From the NCBI RefSeq assembly GCF_028882275.1, contig NZ_JARBUT010000001.1, positions 62,001 through 126,000 on the forward strand: a DNA stretch of 64,000 nucleotides, given 5' to 3'. The DNA is from Nocardiopsis sp. N85. Lineage in GTDB: Bacteria; Actinomycetota; Actinomycetes; Streptosporangiales; Streptosporangiaceae. Shown here one piece after another: positions 52,018 through 62,400 of the stretch (positions are counted from its first letter, which is position 1; each line of letters begins with the position of its first letter). A program made the position numbers and the translations under genes. The notes below the pieces were generated by a model, which saw nothing but the letters and a program-made list of their open reading frames with translations, had not been told where the DNA came from and searched no databases.

Positions 52018-55000
52018 ATGACGCGTACGACGAACGAGGACAAGTTCCGCGAACTGGTCAAGAAGATGGCCGTCGATCTGCGCCAGGCCAGATCACGGGT
52101 CACCGAGCTGGAGGAACGCGACCACGAACCGATCGCGATCGTCGGCATCGGCTGCCGCTTCCCCGGGATCACCGACCCCGAAGGCCTGTGGGACCTGGTC
52201 ATCGAGGGGCGCGAGACCCTCGGTCCCTTCCCCGAGGACCGCGGCTGGGACCTGGACCGGTTGCTGTCCCCGGACCCGGACGACCCCGGGTCCACCTACG
52301 TGCGCTCCGCCTCCTTCATCGCCGACGCCGGCGACTTCGACCCGGCCTTCTTCGGGATCAACCCCCGCGAGGCACTGGCCATGGACCCCCAGCACCGCCT
52401 GGTCCTGGAGACCGCCTGGGAGGCCCTCGAACACGCCGGCATCGTCCCCGCGTCCCTGCGCGCCACCCCCGCAGGGGTGTTCGTCGGCACGGTCGGGCAG
52501 ACCTACGGACCGCCCGTCCAGGAGTCGCCGCCCGAACTCGTCGGCTACCGGATGCTCGGCGCCATGCCCGCCGTCGCCGCCGGTCGGGTGTCCTACACCC
52601 TGGGCCTGGAGGGCCCCGCCGTCACCGTCGACACCGCCTGCTCCTCCTCCCTGACCGCCGTCTCCCTGGCCGTGCGCTCCCTGCGCGCCGGTGAGTCGTC
52701 CCTGGCCCTGGCCGGCGGCGTCGGCGTCTACACCGACGTGTCCCCCTGGGTGTCCTTCGGCGGGCACGGGGTCCTGGCCCCGGACGGCCGCTGCAAGGCG
52801 TTCTCCGCCGACGCCGACGGCACCGGCTGGGGAGAGGCGGCGGGCATGATCGTCCTGGAACGCCTCTCCGACGCCCGACGCAACGGCCGCCACGTCCTGG
52901 CGCTCCTCCGGGGCGTCGCCGTCAACCAGGACGGCGCCTCCAGCGGACTCACCGCCCCCAGTGGTCCCGCCCAGGAGCGCGTCATCCGCGCCGCCCTGGC
53001 CGACGCCCGCCTCACCCCCGCCGACGTCGACGCCGTCGAGGCGCACGGCACCGGCACCCGCCTGGGAGACCCCATCGAGGCCGGCGCGCTCTCCGCGGTC
53101 TACGGTCGCGACCGCGTCGGTGATCCCCTGTGGCTGGGCTCGCTCAAGTCCAACGTCGGCCACACCGGCGCGGCCGCCGGGGTGGCCGGGGTCATCAAGA
53201 CCGTCCAGGCGCTGCGCCACGGGACGCTGCCGCCCACCCTCCACGTGTCCGCGCCCACCCCGCACGTGGAGTGGGCGTCGGGAGGGGTGGCACCGATCCT
53301 CCAGGCCCGCCCCTGGCCCGAGACCGGGCGGGCGCGCCGCGCCGGCGTCTCCGCGTTCGGAGCCAGCGGCACCAACGCCCACGTCGTCCTCGAACAGGCC
53401 CCCGAAGCCGAGCCGGCCCCCGCCCGGGAACGCACCGCGCTCACCCCCGCCGGCCCGCCCGTCCCCGTGCCGTGGGTACTGTCCGGACACGGTCCCGACG
53501 CCCTGGCCGACCAGATCCGGCGCCTGCGCGACCGGGTCGCCGCCGATCCCGACCTCGACCCGGTCGACGTCGGCGCGACCCTGGCCACGGCCCGCACCCC
53601 GTTCACCCACCGGGCGGCCGTCGTCGGCGCCGACCGCGCCACCCTGCTGGCCCGCCTGGACGCCCTCGCCGCCGGTGCCGTCCGAGAGCCCGGCATCGCG
53701 CGCGGTCGCGCCCACGAGGGCCGGACCGTGTTCGTCTACCCTGGTCAGGGCTCCCAGTGGGAGGGCATGGCCCGCACCCTGCTCACCGAGTCCCCCGTGT
53801 TCGCCGCGCGCATCGCCGACTGCGAACGCGCCCTGGCCCCGCACAACGACTGGCGGCTCACCGACGTCCTCCTCGGCCGCTCCGGCGCACCCTCACCCGA
53901 CCGCGCCGACGTCGTCCCCCAACTGCTGTGGGCGGTCATGATCGGCCTCACCGCCCTGTGGCGCGCCCACGGCGTCCACCCCGACGCCGTCGTCGGCCAC
54001 TCCCAGGGCGAGGTCGCCGCCGCGCACATCGCGGGAGCCCTCACCCTCGAACAGTCCGCCGAGGTCATCGCCGTGCGCAGCCGAGTGCTGGGACGGCTCA
54101 ACGGCGACGTCGCCATGGCGGTGATCTCCCAGGGCGCCGCCGACCTCGAACCGCGCCTGGCCGACGCCGGCGACCTGCACATCGCCGTGGCCAACAGCCC
54201 CGGCACCACCGTCGTGGGCGGCGACCGCACCGCGGTCCTCCGGCTCATCGAGGCCTCCGCCGCCCGGGGCGTGCGCGCCCGCCTCTTCGCCGACTCCCTC
54301 ATCTCCCACACCCCCCACACCGCGGCGGTCCGCGACGAACTCCTCGGCGGACTGGCGCACCTCGCCCCCTCCGAGCCCGACGTCCCCCTGTACACCCCGG
54401 TCACCGGCGGCCTCCTGGACCGGCCCGCCGACGCCGACCACTGGTACGCCGGGCTCAGCCGCCCCGTGCTCTTCCAGAAGGCCACCGAGGCCCTCCTGGC
54501 GGCCGGACACACCCGGTTCATCGAGGTCAGCGCCCACCCCGTGCTCACCGTCCCCGTCACCGAGACGATCGCCGAGACCGGCGCGAACGCCGCCGCCATC
54601 GCCACCCTGCGCCGCGACGAGGGCGGCACCGAACGCCTGCGCACCGCCCTGGCCGAGGCCTTCGCCCACGGCGCCGCGCCCGACTGGTCCACGGTGTTCG
54701 GCGACGGCGCCCGTTTCGTGGACCTGCCCACCTACGCCTTCCAGCGCCGCCGCCTGTGGCTCACCGCCGACGGCGGCCGGAGCGACGTCACCTCCGCCGG
54801 TCTGGAGAGGGAGGAGCACCCGCTGCTCGGCGCGGCCCTGCCGCTCGCCGACACCGGAACCGTCCTTTTCACCGGCCGCCTCTCCCGTGGCTCCCACCCC
54901 TGGCTGTCGGACCACGCCGCCCTTGACACCGTGCTGCTGCCCGGCACCGCCTTCCTCGACCTGGCCCTCGCGGCCGGTGAACGGCTCGGCGTCCCCCACG

Positions 55001-58000
55001 TCGCCGAACTCATCGTTCAGGTCCCCCTGGTCCTGCCGGACAGGGGCGGCGTCCAGCTCCAGGTCGTCGTCGAGGCCGCCGACGACCACGGGCACCGCGC
55101 GATCACCGTGCACGCCCGCCCCGCCGGCGACCCCGGAGCCCCCGACCTGGGCGAACGACCCTGGACACGGCACGCCTGCGGCACCCTCGCCCTCGAACCC
55201 GCCACGCGACCCCGCGATCTCGTCGTATGGCCGCCCGCCGGCGCCGAACCCGTCGACACCGGCGACCTCTACGCCGGGCTGGAGGCCCTCGGCTACTCCT
55301 ACGGGCCCGCCTTCCGGGGCCTGACCGCGGCCTGGACGCGCGGCGACGAGGTGTGGGCCGAGATCGACCTGCCCGCCGCCCGGCACGCCGAGGCCGCCCG
55401 GTTCGGACTGCACCCCGCCCTCGCCGACGCCGCCCAGCACGCCATCGGCTGCGCCCCCTGGATGCCCCGCGACGGGGTGCGCCTGCCCTTCGGCTGGAGC
55501 GGCGTCACCCTGCACGCCGTCGGCGCCACCCGCCTGCGCGTCCACGTGCGACCCACCGGCACCGACGAGGTGACGATGCTGCTCGCCGACTCCGAGGGCG
55601 CCCCCGTGGCCGAGGTCGAGTCCCTCGTCCTGCGGGCCCCCGCGGCGGACCTCGTCGCGAAGGCCCCCTCCGACGACCTGTTCCACATCGAATGGTCGCC
55701 CGCCGCCGCCCCGGTCGCCCCCGGCCGCCAAGGGTGGGCCGTGGTCGGCGAGGACCTCCTCGACGTCGCCTCCGCGCTCACCGCCGCCGGGCACACCGTC
55801 CGCGCCCACCCCGACGTCGACGCCCTCCTCACCGCCCTCGACCACGGGGCGCCCGTACCCGACCACGTCCTCCTGCCCCGCCTGGTCGCCCCGGTCGTTC
55901 CCGACCCGGCCGACGTGCGCGCCGCCGTCAAGGACGCCGTCGCCGCGATGCAGCGGCTGCTCGCCGACCCCCGCACCGGGGACGCCCGCCAGGTCGTCCT
56001 CACCCACCGGGCGGTCGCCGCCACGGCCGACGAGGACGTCCCCGACCTGGTCCACGCCCCCCTGTGGGGGCTGGTGCGCGCCGCCGCCCAGGAACACCCC
56101 GGCCGGTTCGCCATCGTGGACACCGACGACCCCGGGCGCTGCGCCCCCGTCCTGGTCGCCGCGCTGACCGGTGACGGCGAACAGACGGCGATCCGCGCCG
56201 GCGTCGACCTGTCGCCCCGCCTGGTCCGCACCGAACGGATCGACACGCCCCTCTCCTTCGGGGACGGCACCGTCCTGGTCACCGGGGCCACCGGCACCCT
56301 GGGCGGGGAGATCGCCCGCCACCTCGTGGACCGCCACGGCGTGCGCGACCTGCTCCTGGTCAGCCGCAGCGGGCACGACGCCAAGGGCGCAGCCGAACTC
56401 GAAGCCGACCTGACCGGGCGCGGCGCCCACGTCGCCGTGGCCGCCTGCGACATCGCCGACCGCGACCGCGCGGCCGCCCTTCTGTCCGGCCACCGCGTCA
56501 CCGGGGTCGTGCACGTCGCCGCCGACCTGGACGACGCCCTGTTCACCTCCATCACCCCCGACGCCGTCGACCGTGTGCTGCGACCCAAGGTCGACGCCGT
56601 GCGCCATCTGCACGACCTGCTCCCCGGAGCGTCCGCGTTCGTGCTGTTCTCCTCCGCGGCCGGCACCCTGGGCAGCCCCGGACAGGCCCACTACAGCGCC
56701 GCCAACGCCTACACCGACATGCTCGCCCACCACCGGCGCGCCACGGGCCTGCACGCGGTGTCCCTGTCCTGGGGCATGTGGGCCCGGCGCGGCGGCGGCA
56801 CCGCCCGCCTCGACGACAGCGACATCGGCCGCTACGCCCGCCTCGGCCTGGCCGCCCCGATGACCACCGATCACGGGCTGACCCTGTTCGACGACGCCCT
56901 GAACACGGGCCGCCCCCACCTGTTGCCGGTACCGATGGACCTGGCCGGGGCGCGGGCCCGGGCCGCCCGCACCGGCGCGGTCTCCACCATGCTCTCCGGG
57001 CTGGTGCGCCCGCCGCGCCGCCGCGCGGGCACCTCCGGGCCCACCGCCGACGACCTGCGCGGCACCCTGGCGCGCACCCCCCTCGACCGGCGCGCGGAGA
57101 TCACCCTGGCCCACGTGCTGTCGGCCACCGCCGAGGTGCTCGGTCACACCGGCGCGACCGAGATCGGCGCTGACGACCCCTTCCTGGAGATGGGCTTCGA
57201 CTCGCTCACCGCGGTCGAACTGCGCAACCGGCTCGCCACGTCCACCGGTCTGCGGCTGCCCGCCGGGCTGGCGTTCGCCCACCCGACCCCGCGCGCGCTC
57301 GCCGCCCACCTGGCCGCCGAGACGATCGTCGAGGAACGACCGGCGGAGACGTCCCGGGGATCGGCGGCCTCCGACGGGCTGGTCGACCTGTTCGTGGACG
57401 CCTGCCGTCGGCGGCGCATCGCGGACGGCCTCGACCTGCTGTGGTCGGCCTCCCGGATGCGTCCCACCTTCACCGGGACCGCCGACATCGGCCCGCCCCG
57501 CGTCCCGGTCCGGCTGTCACGCGAGGGGGAGGCGACCCGGCTCATCTGCCTGCCGTCGATCCTCATGGTCTCCGGGGTCCAGGAGTTCGCCCGGTTCGCC
57601 GGGCGCATCCGGGGTCACCGCAAGGTCGACGTCATCGCCCAACCCGGGTTCGGTGACGGCGAACCGCTCCCTGAGGACATCGACGCCGTCGCCGAGGTCC
57701 TGGCCGACGCGGTCGCCGCCTGTGCCGGAGAGGACCCCTACGTCCTGGTCAGCCGGTCCTCCGGCGGATGGGTGGCGCACGAGGTCCTGCGGCGTCTGGA
57801 GGACCTCCAACGGCGGGGGAGCGCCCGGGCCCCGGTCATCACGGCGCTGATGGACACACCCGACCCCGCCGACCTGGACGTCTCGGGTCTGCCCACCATC
57901 GAGACGGGCGTGGTCGAACGCGCCGAGATGATCGGCATCATGGACGGCGTCCGACTCACCGCGATGGGCGCCTACCTGCGCCTGTTCCGCGACTGGCGAC

Positions 58001-58203
58001 CCGGCCCCGTGGAGACGCCGGTGCTCCAGGTGCGTCCCGAACAGGCCACCGTCGACCGCGACGGCCGGCGGCTCGCGCCGTTCACCTGGACGGTCGGACA
58101 CGAGGTGCTGCGCGTCCCCGGCGACCACTTCACCATGCTGGAGGGCCACGTGGACGTGGTCGGCGTCCTCTTCCACGACTGGCTCACCGCCCGCGGTCTG
58201 TGA
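52018..58203 (+). CDS. Type I PKS module 3: KS-AT-DH-KR-ACP-TE
   Basis: A 2061-residue terminal module. The docking coiled coil NEDKFRELVKKMAVDLRQAR opens it. KS Cys208; AT Ser662 (GHSQGE) but with LISH at 761-764 where YASH or HAFH is usual, and RADVVPQLLWAVMIGLT in place of RVDVVQP, so the extender unit is not predictable. DH: His966 and Asp1137 present, Gly of HxxxGxxxxP is Asp970. KR: TGATGTLG (1422), LDD (1504, B-type), Tyr1559. ACP Ser1729. TE: nucleophile Ser1914 in S-R-S-S-G-G (first Gly of GxSxG is Ser) and His2037 (GDHF). The module should leave an alpha,beta-double bond and release the chain. The ATG at 52018 follows GGTGAGAG. Confidence 0.93.
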   Translation: MTRTTNEDKFRELVKKMAVDLRQARSRVTELEERDHEPIAIVGIGCRFPGITDPEGLWDLVIEGRETLGPFPEDRGWDLDRLLSPDPDDPGSTYVRSASFIADAGDFDPAFFGINPREALAMDPQHRLVLETAWEALEHAGIVPASLRATPAGVFVGTVGQTYGPPVQESPPELVGYRMLGAMPAVAAGRVSYTLGLEGPAVTVDTACSSSLTAVSLAVRSLRAGESSLALAGGVGVYTDVSPWVSFGGHGVLAPDGRCKAFSADADGTGWGEAAGMIVLERLSDARRNGRHVLALLRGVAVNQDGASSGLTAPSGPAQERVIRAALADARLTPADVDAVEAHGTGTRLGDPIEAGALSAVYGRDRVGDPLWLGSLKSNVGHTGAAAGVAGVIKTVQALRHGTLPPTLHVSAPTPHVEWASGGVAPILQARPWPETGRARRAGVSAFGASGTNAHVVLEQAPEAEPAPARERTALTPAGPPVPVPWVLSGHGPDALADQIRRLRDRVAADPDLDPVDVGATLATARTPFTHRAAVVGADRATLLARLDALAAGAVREPGIARGRAHEGRTVFVYPGQGSQWEGMARTLLTESPVFAARIADCERALAPHNDWRLTDVLLGRSGAPSPDRADVVPQLLWAVMIGLTALWRAHGVHPDAVVGHSQGEVAAAHIAGALTLEQSAEVIAVRSRVLGRLNGDVAMAVISQGAADLEPRLADAGDLHIAVANSPGTTVVGGDRTAVLRLIEASAARGVRARLFADSLISHTPHTAAVRDELLGGLAHLAPSEPDVPLYTPVTGGLLDRPADADHWYAGLSRPVLFQKATEALLAAGHTRFIEVSAHPVLTVPVTETIAETGANAAAIATLRRDEGGTERLRTALAEAFAHGAAPDWSTVFGDGARFVDLPTYAFQRRRLWLTADGGRSDVTSAGLEREEHPLLGAALPLADTGTVLFTGRLSRGSHPWLSDHAALDTVLLPGTAFLDLALAAGERLGVPHVAELIVQVPLVLPDRGGVQLQVVVEAADDHGHRAITVHARPAGDPGAPDLGERPWTRHACGTLALEPATRPRDLVVWPPAGAEPVDTGDLYAGLEALGYSYGPAFRGLTAAWTRGDEVWAEIDLPAARHAEAARFGLHPALADAAQHAIGCAPWMPRDGVRLPFGWSGVTLHAVGATRLRVHVRPTGTDEVTMLLADSEGAPVAEVESLVLRAPAADLVAKAPSDDLFHIEWSPAAAPVAPGRQGWAVVGEDLLDVASALTAAGHTVRAHPDVDALLTALDHGAPVPDHVLLPRLVAPVVPDPADVRAAVKDAVAAMQRLLADPRTGDARQVVLTHRAVAATADEDVPDLVHAPLWGLVRAAAQEHPGRFAIVDTDDPGRCAPVLVAALTGDGEQTAIRAGVDLSPRLVRTERIDTPLSFGDGTVLVTGATGTLGGEIARHLVDRHGVRDLLLVSRSGHDAKGAAELEADLTGRGAHVAVAACDIADRDRAAALLSGHRVTGVVHVAADLDDALFTSITPDAVDRVLRPKVDAVRHLHDLLPGASAFVLFSSAAGTLGSPGQAHYSAANAYTDMLAHHRRATGLHAVSLSWGMWARRGGGTARLDDSDIGRYARLGLAAPMTTDHGLTLFDDALNTGRPHLLPVPMDLAGARARAARTGAVSTMLSGLVRPPRRRAGTSGPTADDLRGTLARTPLDRRAEITLAHVLSATAEVLGHTGATEIGADDPFLEMGFDSLTAVELRNRLATSTGLRLPAGLAFAHPTPRALAAHLAAETIVEERPAETSRGSAASDGLVDLFVDACRRRRIADGLDLLWSASRMRPTFTGTADIGPPRVPVRLSREGEATRLICLPSILMVSGVQEFARFAGRIRGHRKVDVIAQPGFGDGEPLPEDIDAVAEVLADAVAACAGEDPYVLVSRSSGGWVAHEVLRRLEDLQRRGSARAPVITALMDTPDPADLDVSGLPTIETGVVERAEMIGIMDGVRLTAMGAYLRLFRDWRPGPVETPVLQVRPEQATVDRDGRRLAPFTWTVGHEVLRVPGDHFTMLEGHVDVVGVLFHDWLTARGL

Positions 58204-58209
58204 CCCCGT

Positions 58210-58238
58210 CGGCCCCGCCGTCGTCGACGGCGGGGCCG
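58210..58238. terminator. Bidirectional terminator after the PKS operon
   Basis: A 13-bp perfect stem CGGCCCCGCCGTC / GACGGCGGGGCCG with a 3-nt loop, 2 bp before the stop of the convergent cupin gene. Confidence 0.7.
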
Positions 58239-58239
58239 G

Positions 58240-58614
58240 TCAGACCTCCGTGACGTGGTAGACCTTGCGCAGGGTCTCGTGCACCGTCCACCGGGTGTGG
58301 TCGCCGGCGCGCAACAGGCACACGTCCCCGGCCCCGACCTCCAGGGTCGGTCCACCGGTCACCTCGATGGTGGCGCGTCCGCTCAGCACGACGAACACCT
58401 CGTCCGCCTCGGTGTCGGTGACCACCCCCGGGGTGATCTGCCAGACGCCCCGGCTCTGGGAGCCGTCGGCGGACTCCCACAGGACGCGCGAGGCGACCAC
58501 GGGGTCGCCCGCGACGATCCGCGCCGGGTCCAGCGGCTCGGGTTCGAGGTCCACGTCGGCGACGCGCGCGACGAAGGGTGCGAGGGCTGAGAGCGTGTTC
58601 ATGTCCTCCATCAT
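58240..58614 (-). CDS. Cupin domain protein (cupin_3 type)
   Basis: A 124-residue single cupin. The core runs from DEVFVVLSGRATIEV (motif 1 region with Glu) to VGAGDVCLLRAGDHTRWTVHETLRKVYHV (motif 2). It resembles the DUF861/cupin_3 group related to ureidoglycolate lyase-like proteins. Few metal-binding His are present, so it may not be a classical metalloenzyme. ATG at 58614, 58611 and 58602 are all possible; GGAGG lies only 2 bp before the last, which is too close. It lies between PKS and TetR genes; a link to polyketide tailoring is possible but not shown. Confidence 0.78.
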   Translation of the reverse strand: MMEDMNTLSALAPFVARVADVDLEPEPLDPARIVAGDPVVASRVLWESADGSQSRGVWQITPGVVTDTEADEVFVVLSGRATIEVTGGPTLEVGAGDVCLLRAGDHTRWTVHETLRKVYHVTEV

Positions 58615-58697
58615 GAACGCGACGGCCCCCGCGGGGAACCGACACGGTGTTCCCATCGGGGGCCGATGAATGACAGATCGACCGGTCCGCCGCGCCC

Positions 58698-59261
58698 CTA
58701 ACGGGGGGAGCGCAACAGGCCGAGGAGATCGTCCACGACGACGTCCGGGTCGCCGGCCGAGGCCGGATGCCCCGCCAGCCTCAACTGGACGGCGCCGTGC
58801 GCGGCGGCCAACAGCAGGCAGGTGCACCGTTCGGGGTCGTGCCCGGCCAGCTCACCGCCGCGCTGACAACGGCGCACCACGTCCGTCAACGTCTCGGAGG
58901 TGCGCCCGAGGGCCTCCTCCAGTTCGCGGCGGGGGCGCGTCCACGGGCCGCAGTAGATCAGCCGGAAGCGCACCGGATGCTCCAGGGCCCACGAGACATA
59001 GGAGTGCAGGACCGAATGGAGCGTTCCGCCGAGATCGTTGGGGGCGTCGGCGGCGCGGTCGATCATGCGGCCCAACCGCTCCACCTCCCGGGTGGCGATG
59101 ACCGCCAGCAAGGATTCCTTGTCGTGGAAGTGTTTGTAGGGGGCCATGTGGGACACACCGCTCATACGGCCGACCTCACGGAGGGTCACCGCTTCGACTC
59201 CGCCCTCGTCCAGGAGGGCGGTGGCCGAGGCCAACAGCACATTGCGCGTGTCGTGAGGCAT
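58698..59261 (-). CDS. TetR/AcrR-family transcriptional regulator
   Basis: A 187-residue TetR regulator. HTH: LREVGRMSGVSHMAPYKHFHDKESLLAVI (residues about 26-55). The C-terminal ligand domain is of the WHG type (YVSWALEHPVRFRLIY). It would repress transcription and be released by a small ligand. Adjacent to the cupin (83 bp) and the PKS operon, it is a candidate cluster regulator, though hrpA on the other side is a housekeeping gene and the regulator could equally serve the cupin alone. Confidence 0.87.
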   Translation of the reverse strand: MPHDTRNVLLASATALLDEGGVEAVTLREVGRMSGVSHMAPYKHFHDKESLLAVIATREVERLGRMIDRAADAPNDLGGTLHSVLHSYVSWALEHPVRFRLIYCGPWTRPRRELEEALGRTSETLTDVVRRCQRGGELAGHDPERCTCLLLAAAHGAVQLRLAGHPASAGDPDVVVDDLLGLLRSPR

Positions 59262-59446
59262 TCACCCATGTTAGACCCGCTGCCGGTACAGACCGGGGGC
59301 ATCGTGTGCCGCTCGGTATCCGGTCCCGGAACAAAGGACGTCGTGGTGACGTTGAGTGGATGTGCCCAGGGCCCCCCGCCCGAAGCCTCGGCCCGTGCGG
59401 CACCGTGGGAAAAACCGGTTGCCGTCCCTCCTACCCTTGACTACTG

Positions 59447-62400
59447 ATGAGCACCACCACGCCCGCACCCACCGCGGACCATCTCCGCTCCCGGCTCCGC
59501 GACCTCATGCCCGTGGACCGCCACCGGCTCCGTCGGCGTATCGACGGCCTGGCCAAGATGCGCGACGAACGCCGACGCGCCTCCGTCCTCACCCAGCTCG
59601 CCCGGGACGTCGACGAGGCGCGGCTGCGCGTGGAACTGCGCCGCGAGGCCGTTCCCGAGCTGACCTACCCCGAGTCGCTGCCGGTCAGCGGCCGCCGTGA
59701 GGAGATCGCCGAGGCCATCCGCGACAACCAGGTCGTCATCGTCGCCGGTGAGACCGGTTCGGGCAAGACCACCCAGCTCCCCAAGATCTGTCTGGAACTG
59801 GGCCGCGGCGTCATGGGCACCATCGGGCACACGCAGCCGCGCCGGCTGGCCGCCCGCACCGTGGCCGAGCGCATCGCCGAGGAGATCGGCACGCCCCTGG
59901 GCGGCACCGTCGGTTACAAGGTGCGCTTCACCGACTCCTCCGGTGACGACACCCTCGTCAAGCTGATGACCGACGGCATCCTGCTCGCCGAGATCCAGCA
60001 CGACCGGATGCTGCGCGCCTACGACACGCTCATCATCGACGAGGCCCACGAGCGCAGCCTCAACGTCGACTTCCTGCTGGGCTACCTCAAGCAGCTGCTG
60101 CCCAAGCGCCCCGACCTCAAGGTCGTCATCACCTCGGCGACCATCGACCCCGAGCGGTTCTCCCGCCACTTCGACGACGCGCCCATCGTCGAGGTGTCCG
60201 GCCGCACCTACCCGGTCGAGGTCCGCTACCGGCCCATCTCCGAGGACGTCCTCGACCCCGAGGAGAACAGCGGCCGAAGGCCGTCCGCCGAGGGTGGTGG
60301 GTCGGCGGGTTGGGAGAGGAACCCGGGAGGCGGTACCGACCGCGATCAGACCCAGGCCATCCTCGACGCCGTCGACGAGCTCTCCCACGAGGACCCCGGC
60401 GACGTCCTGGTCTTCCTCAGCGGTGAGCGGGAGATCCGCGACACCGCCGAGGCGCTGGAGAAGCGCAGGCTCCGCGACACCGAGATCCTGCCGCTCTACG
60501 CCCGCCTGTCGGTCGCCGAGCAGAAGCGGGTGTGGTCCTCCCACTCCGGACGCCGCGTCGTCCTGGCCACCAACGTCGCCGAGACCTCCCTGACGGTCCC
60601 GGGCATCAAGTACGTCATCGACCCGGGCACCGCGCGCATCTCCCGCTACTCCCACCGCACCAAGGTGCAGCGCCTGCCCATCGAGGCGGTCTCCCAGGCC
60701 TCCGCCAACCAGCGCAAGGGCCGCTGCGGTCGCGTCTCCGAGGGCATCTGCATCCGGCTGTACTCCGAAGAGGACTTCCTGTCCCGCCCCGAGTACACCG
60801 ACCCCGAGATCCTGCGCACGAACCTGGCCTCGGTCATCCTCCAGATGGCCGCCCTGGGACTGGGCGACGTCGCCGCGTTCCCGTTCGTGGACGGCCCCGA
60901 CCACCGTCAGATCAAGGACGGCGTCAACCTCCTCAACGAGCTCGGCGCCCTGCACCCGGACCCCTCCGGCGCCAAGCGCCGGCTCACCCCGATGGGCCGT
61001 CGCCTGGCCCAGCTGCCCGTCGACCCCCGCCTGGGCCGCATGGTCCTGGAGGCCGAGCAGCGCGACTGCCTGGCAGAGGTCCTCGTCATCACCTCGGCGC
61101 TGTCCATCCAGGACCCGCGCGAACGGCCCACCGACAAACAGCAGCAGGCCCAGCAGTCGCACGCCCGGTTCGCCGACAAGGAATCGGACTTCCTGGCCTT
61201 CCTCAACCTGTGGAACCACCTGCGCGACCAGCAGAAGGAGCTGTCGGGCAACCGGTTCCGCCGCATGTGCCGCGACGAGTTCCTCAACTACCTGCGCGTG
61301 CGCGAGTGGCAGGACATCCACGGCCAGCTCAAGCAGGTGCTGCGGCAGATGGACATCGAGGTGCCGCCGCTGCGCCCCGAGGCCGCCGACCCGCGCGCCG
61401 TCCACATGTCCCTGCTGGCCGGGCTGCTGTCCCACGTCGGCCTCAAGGACCCCGAGAAGCACGAGTACCTCGGTGGCCGCGGGGCCCGGTTCGCGATCTT
61501 CCCCGGTTCGGCGCTGTTCAAGAAGCAGCCCCGCTTCGTGATGGCCGCCGAACTCGTGGAGACCTCCAAGCTCTGGGGGCGCATGGTCGCCCGCATCGAG
61601 CCGGAGTGGGCCGAGGAACTGGCCGACGACATCGTCAAGCGCAGCTACAGCGAACCGCACTGGGAGCGCAAGCGCGGGGCCGTCATGGCCTTCGAACGGG
61701 TCACCCTCTACGGGGTGCCCATCGTCGCGCAGCGCAAGGTGTCCTACGGGCGGGTCGACCCGGAGCTGTCCCGGGAGCTGTTCATCCGCCGCGCCCTGGT
61801 GGAGGGCGACTGGGAGACCCGCCACCACTTCTTCCGCGACAACCGCGCCCTGCTGGACGAGGTCGAGGACCTGGAGCACCGGGCCCGCCGCCGCGACATC
61901 GTCGTCGACGACGAGACCCTGTTCCGGTTCTACGACGCGCGCGTCCCCGAGGACGTCGTCTCCGCCGCCCACTTCGACGCCTGGTGGAAGCAGGCCCGTC
62001 GCGACGAGCCGAAACTCCTCGACTTCACCCGCGAGGACCTCATCAACGACGGCGTCGACGTGGTCAGCGAGGAGGACTACCCCGACACCTGGCGTCAGGG
62101 GACGCTGGTCTTCCCGCTCACCTACCAGTTCGAGCCGGGCAGCGACTCCGACGGCGTCACCGCGCACATCCCGCTCAAGGTCCTCAACCAGGTGGAGGCC
62201 GACGGGTTCGACTGGCAGATCCCGGGGCTGCGCGCCGACCTGGTCACCGCGCTCATCCGGGCCCTGCCCAAGCCGCTGCGCCGCAACTTCGTCCCCGTGC
62301 CGGACAACGCCGACCGCGCCCTGGCCGGGCTGGCCCCCTACGAGGGGACGCTCACCTCGGCGCTGGCCGCCGAGCTCACCCGCATGGCGGGAGAGCGCGT

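Noticed and set aside
57700..57800. Inactive thioesterase because GxSxG is missing
   Set aside because: The nucleophile Ser1914 and the catalytic His2037 are present; only the first Gly is replaced by Ser.
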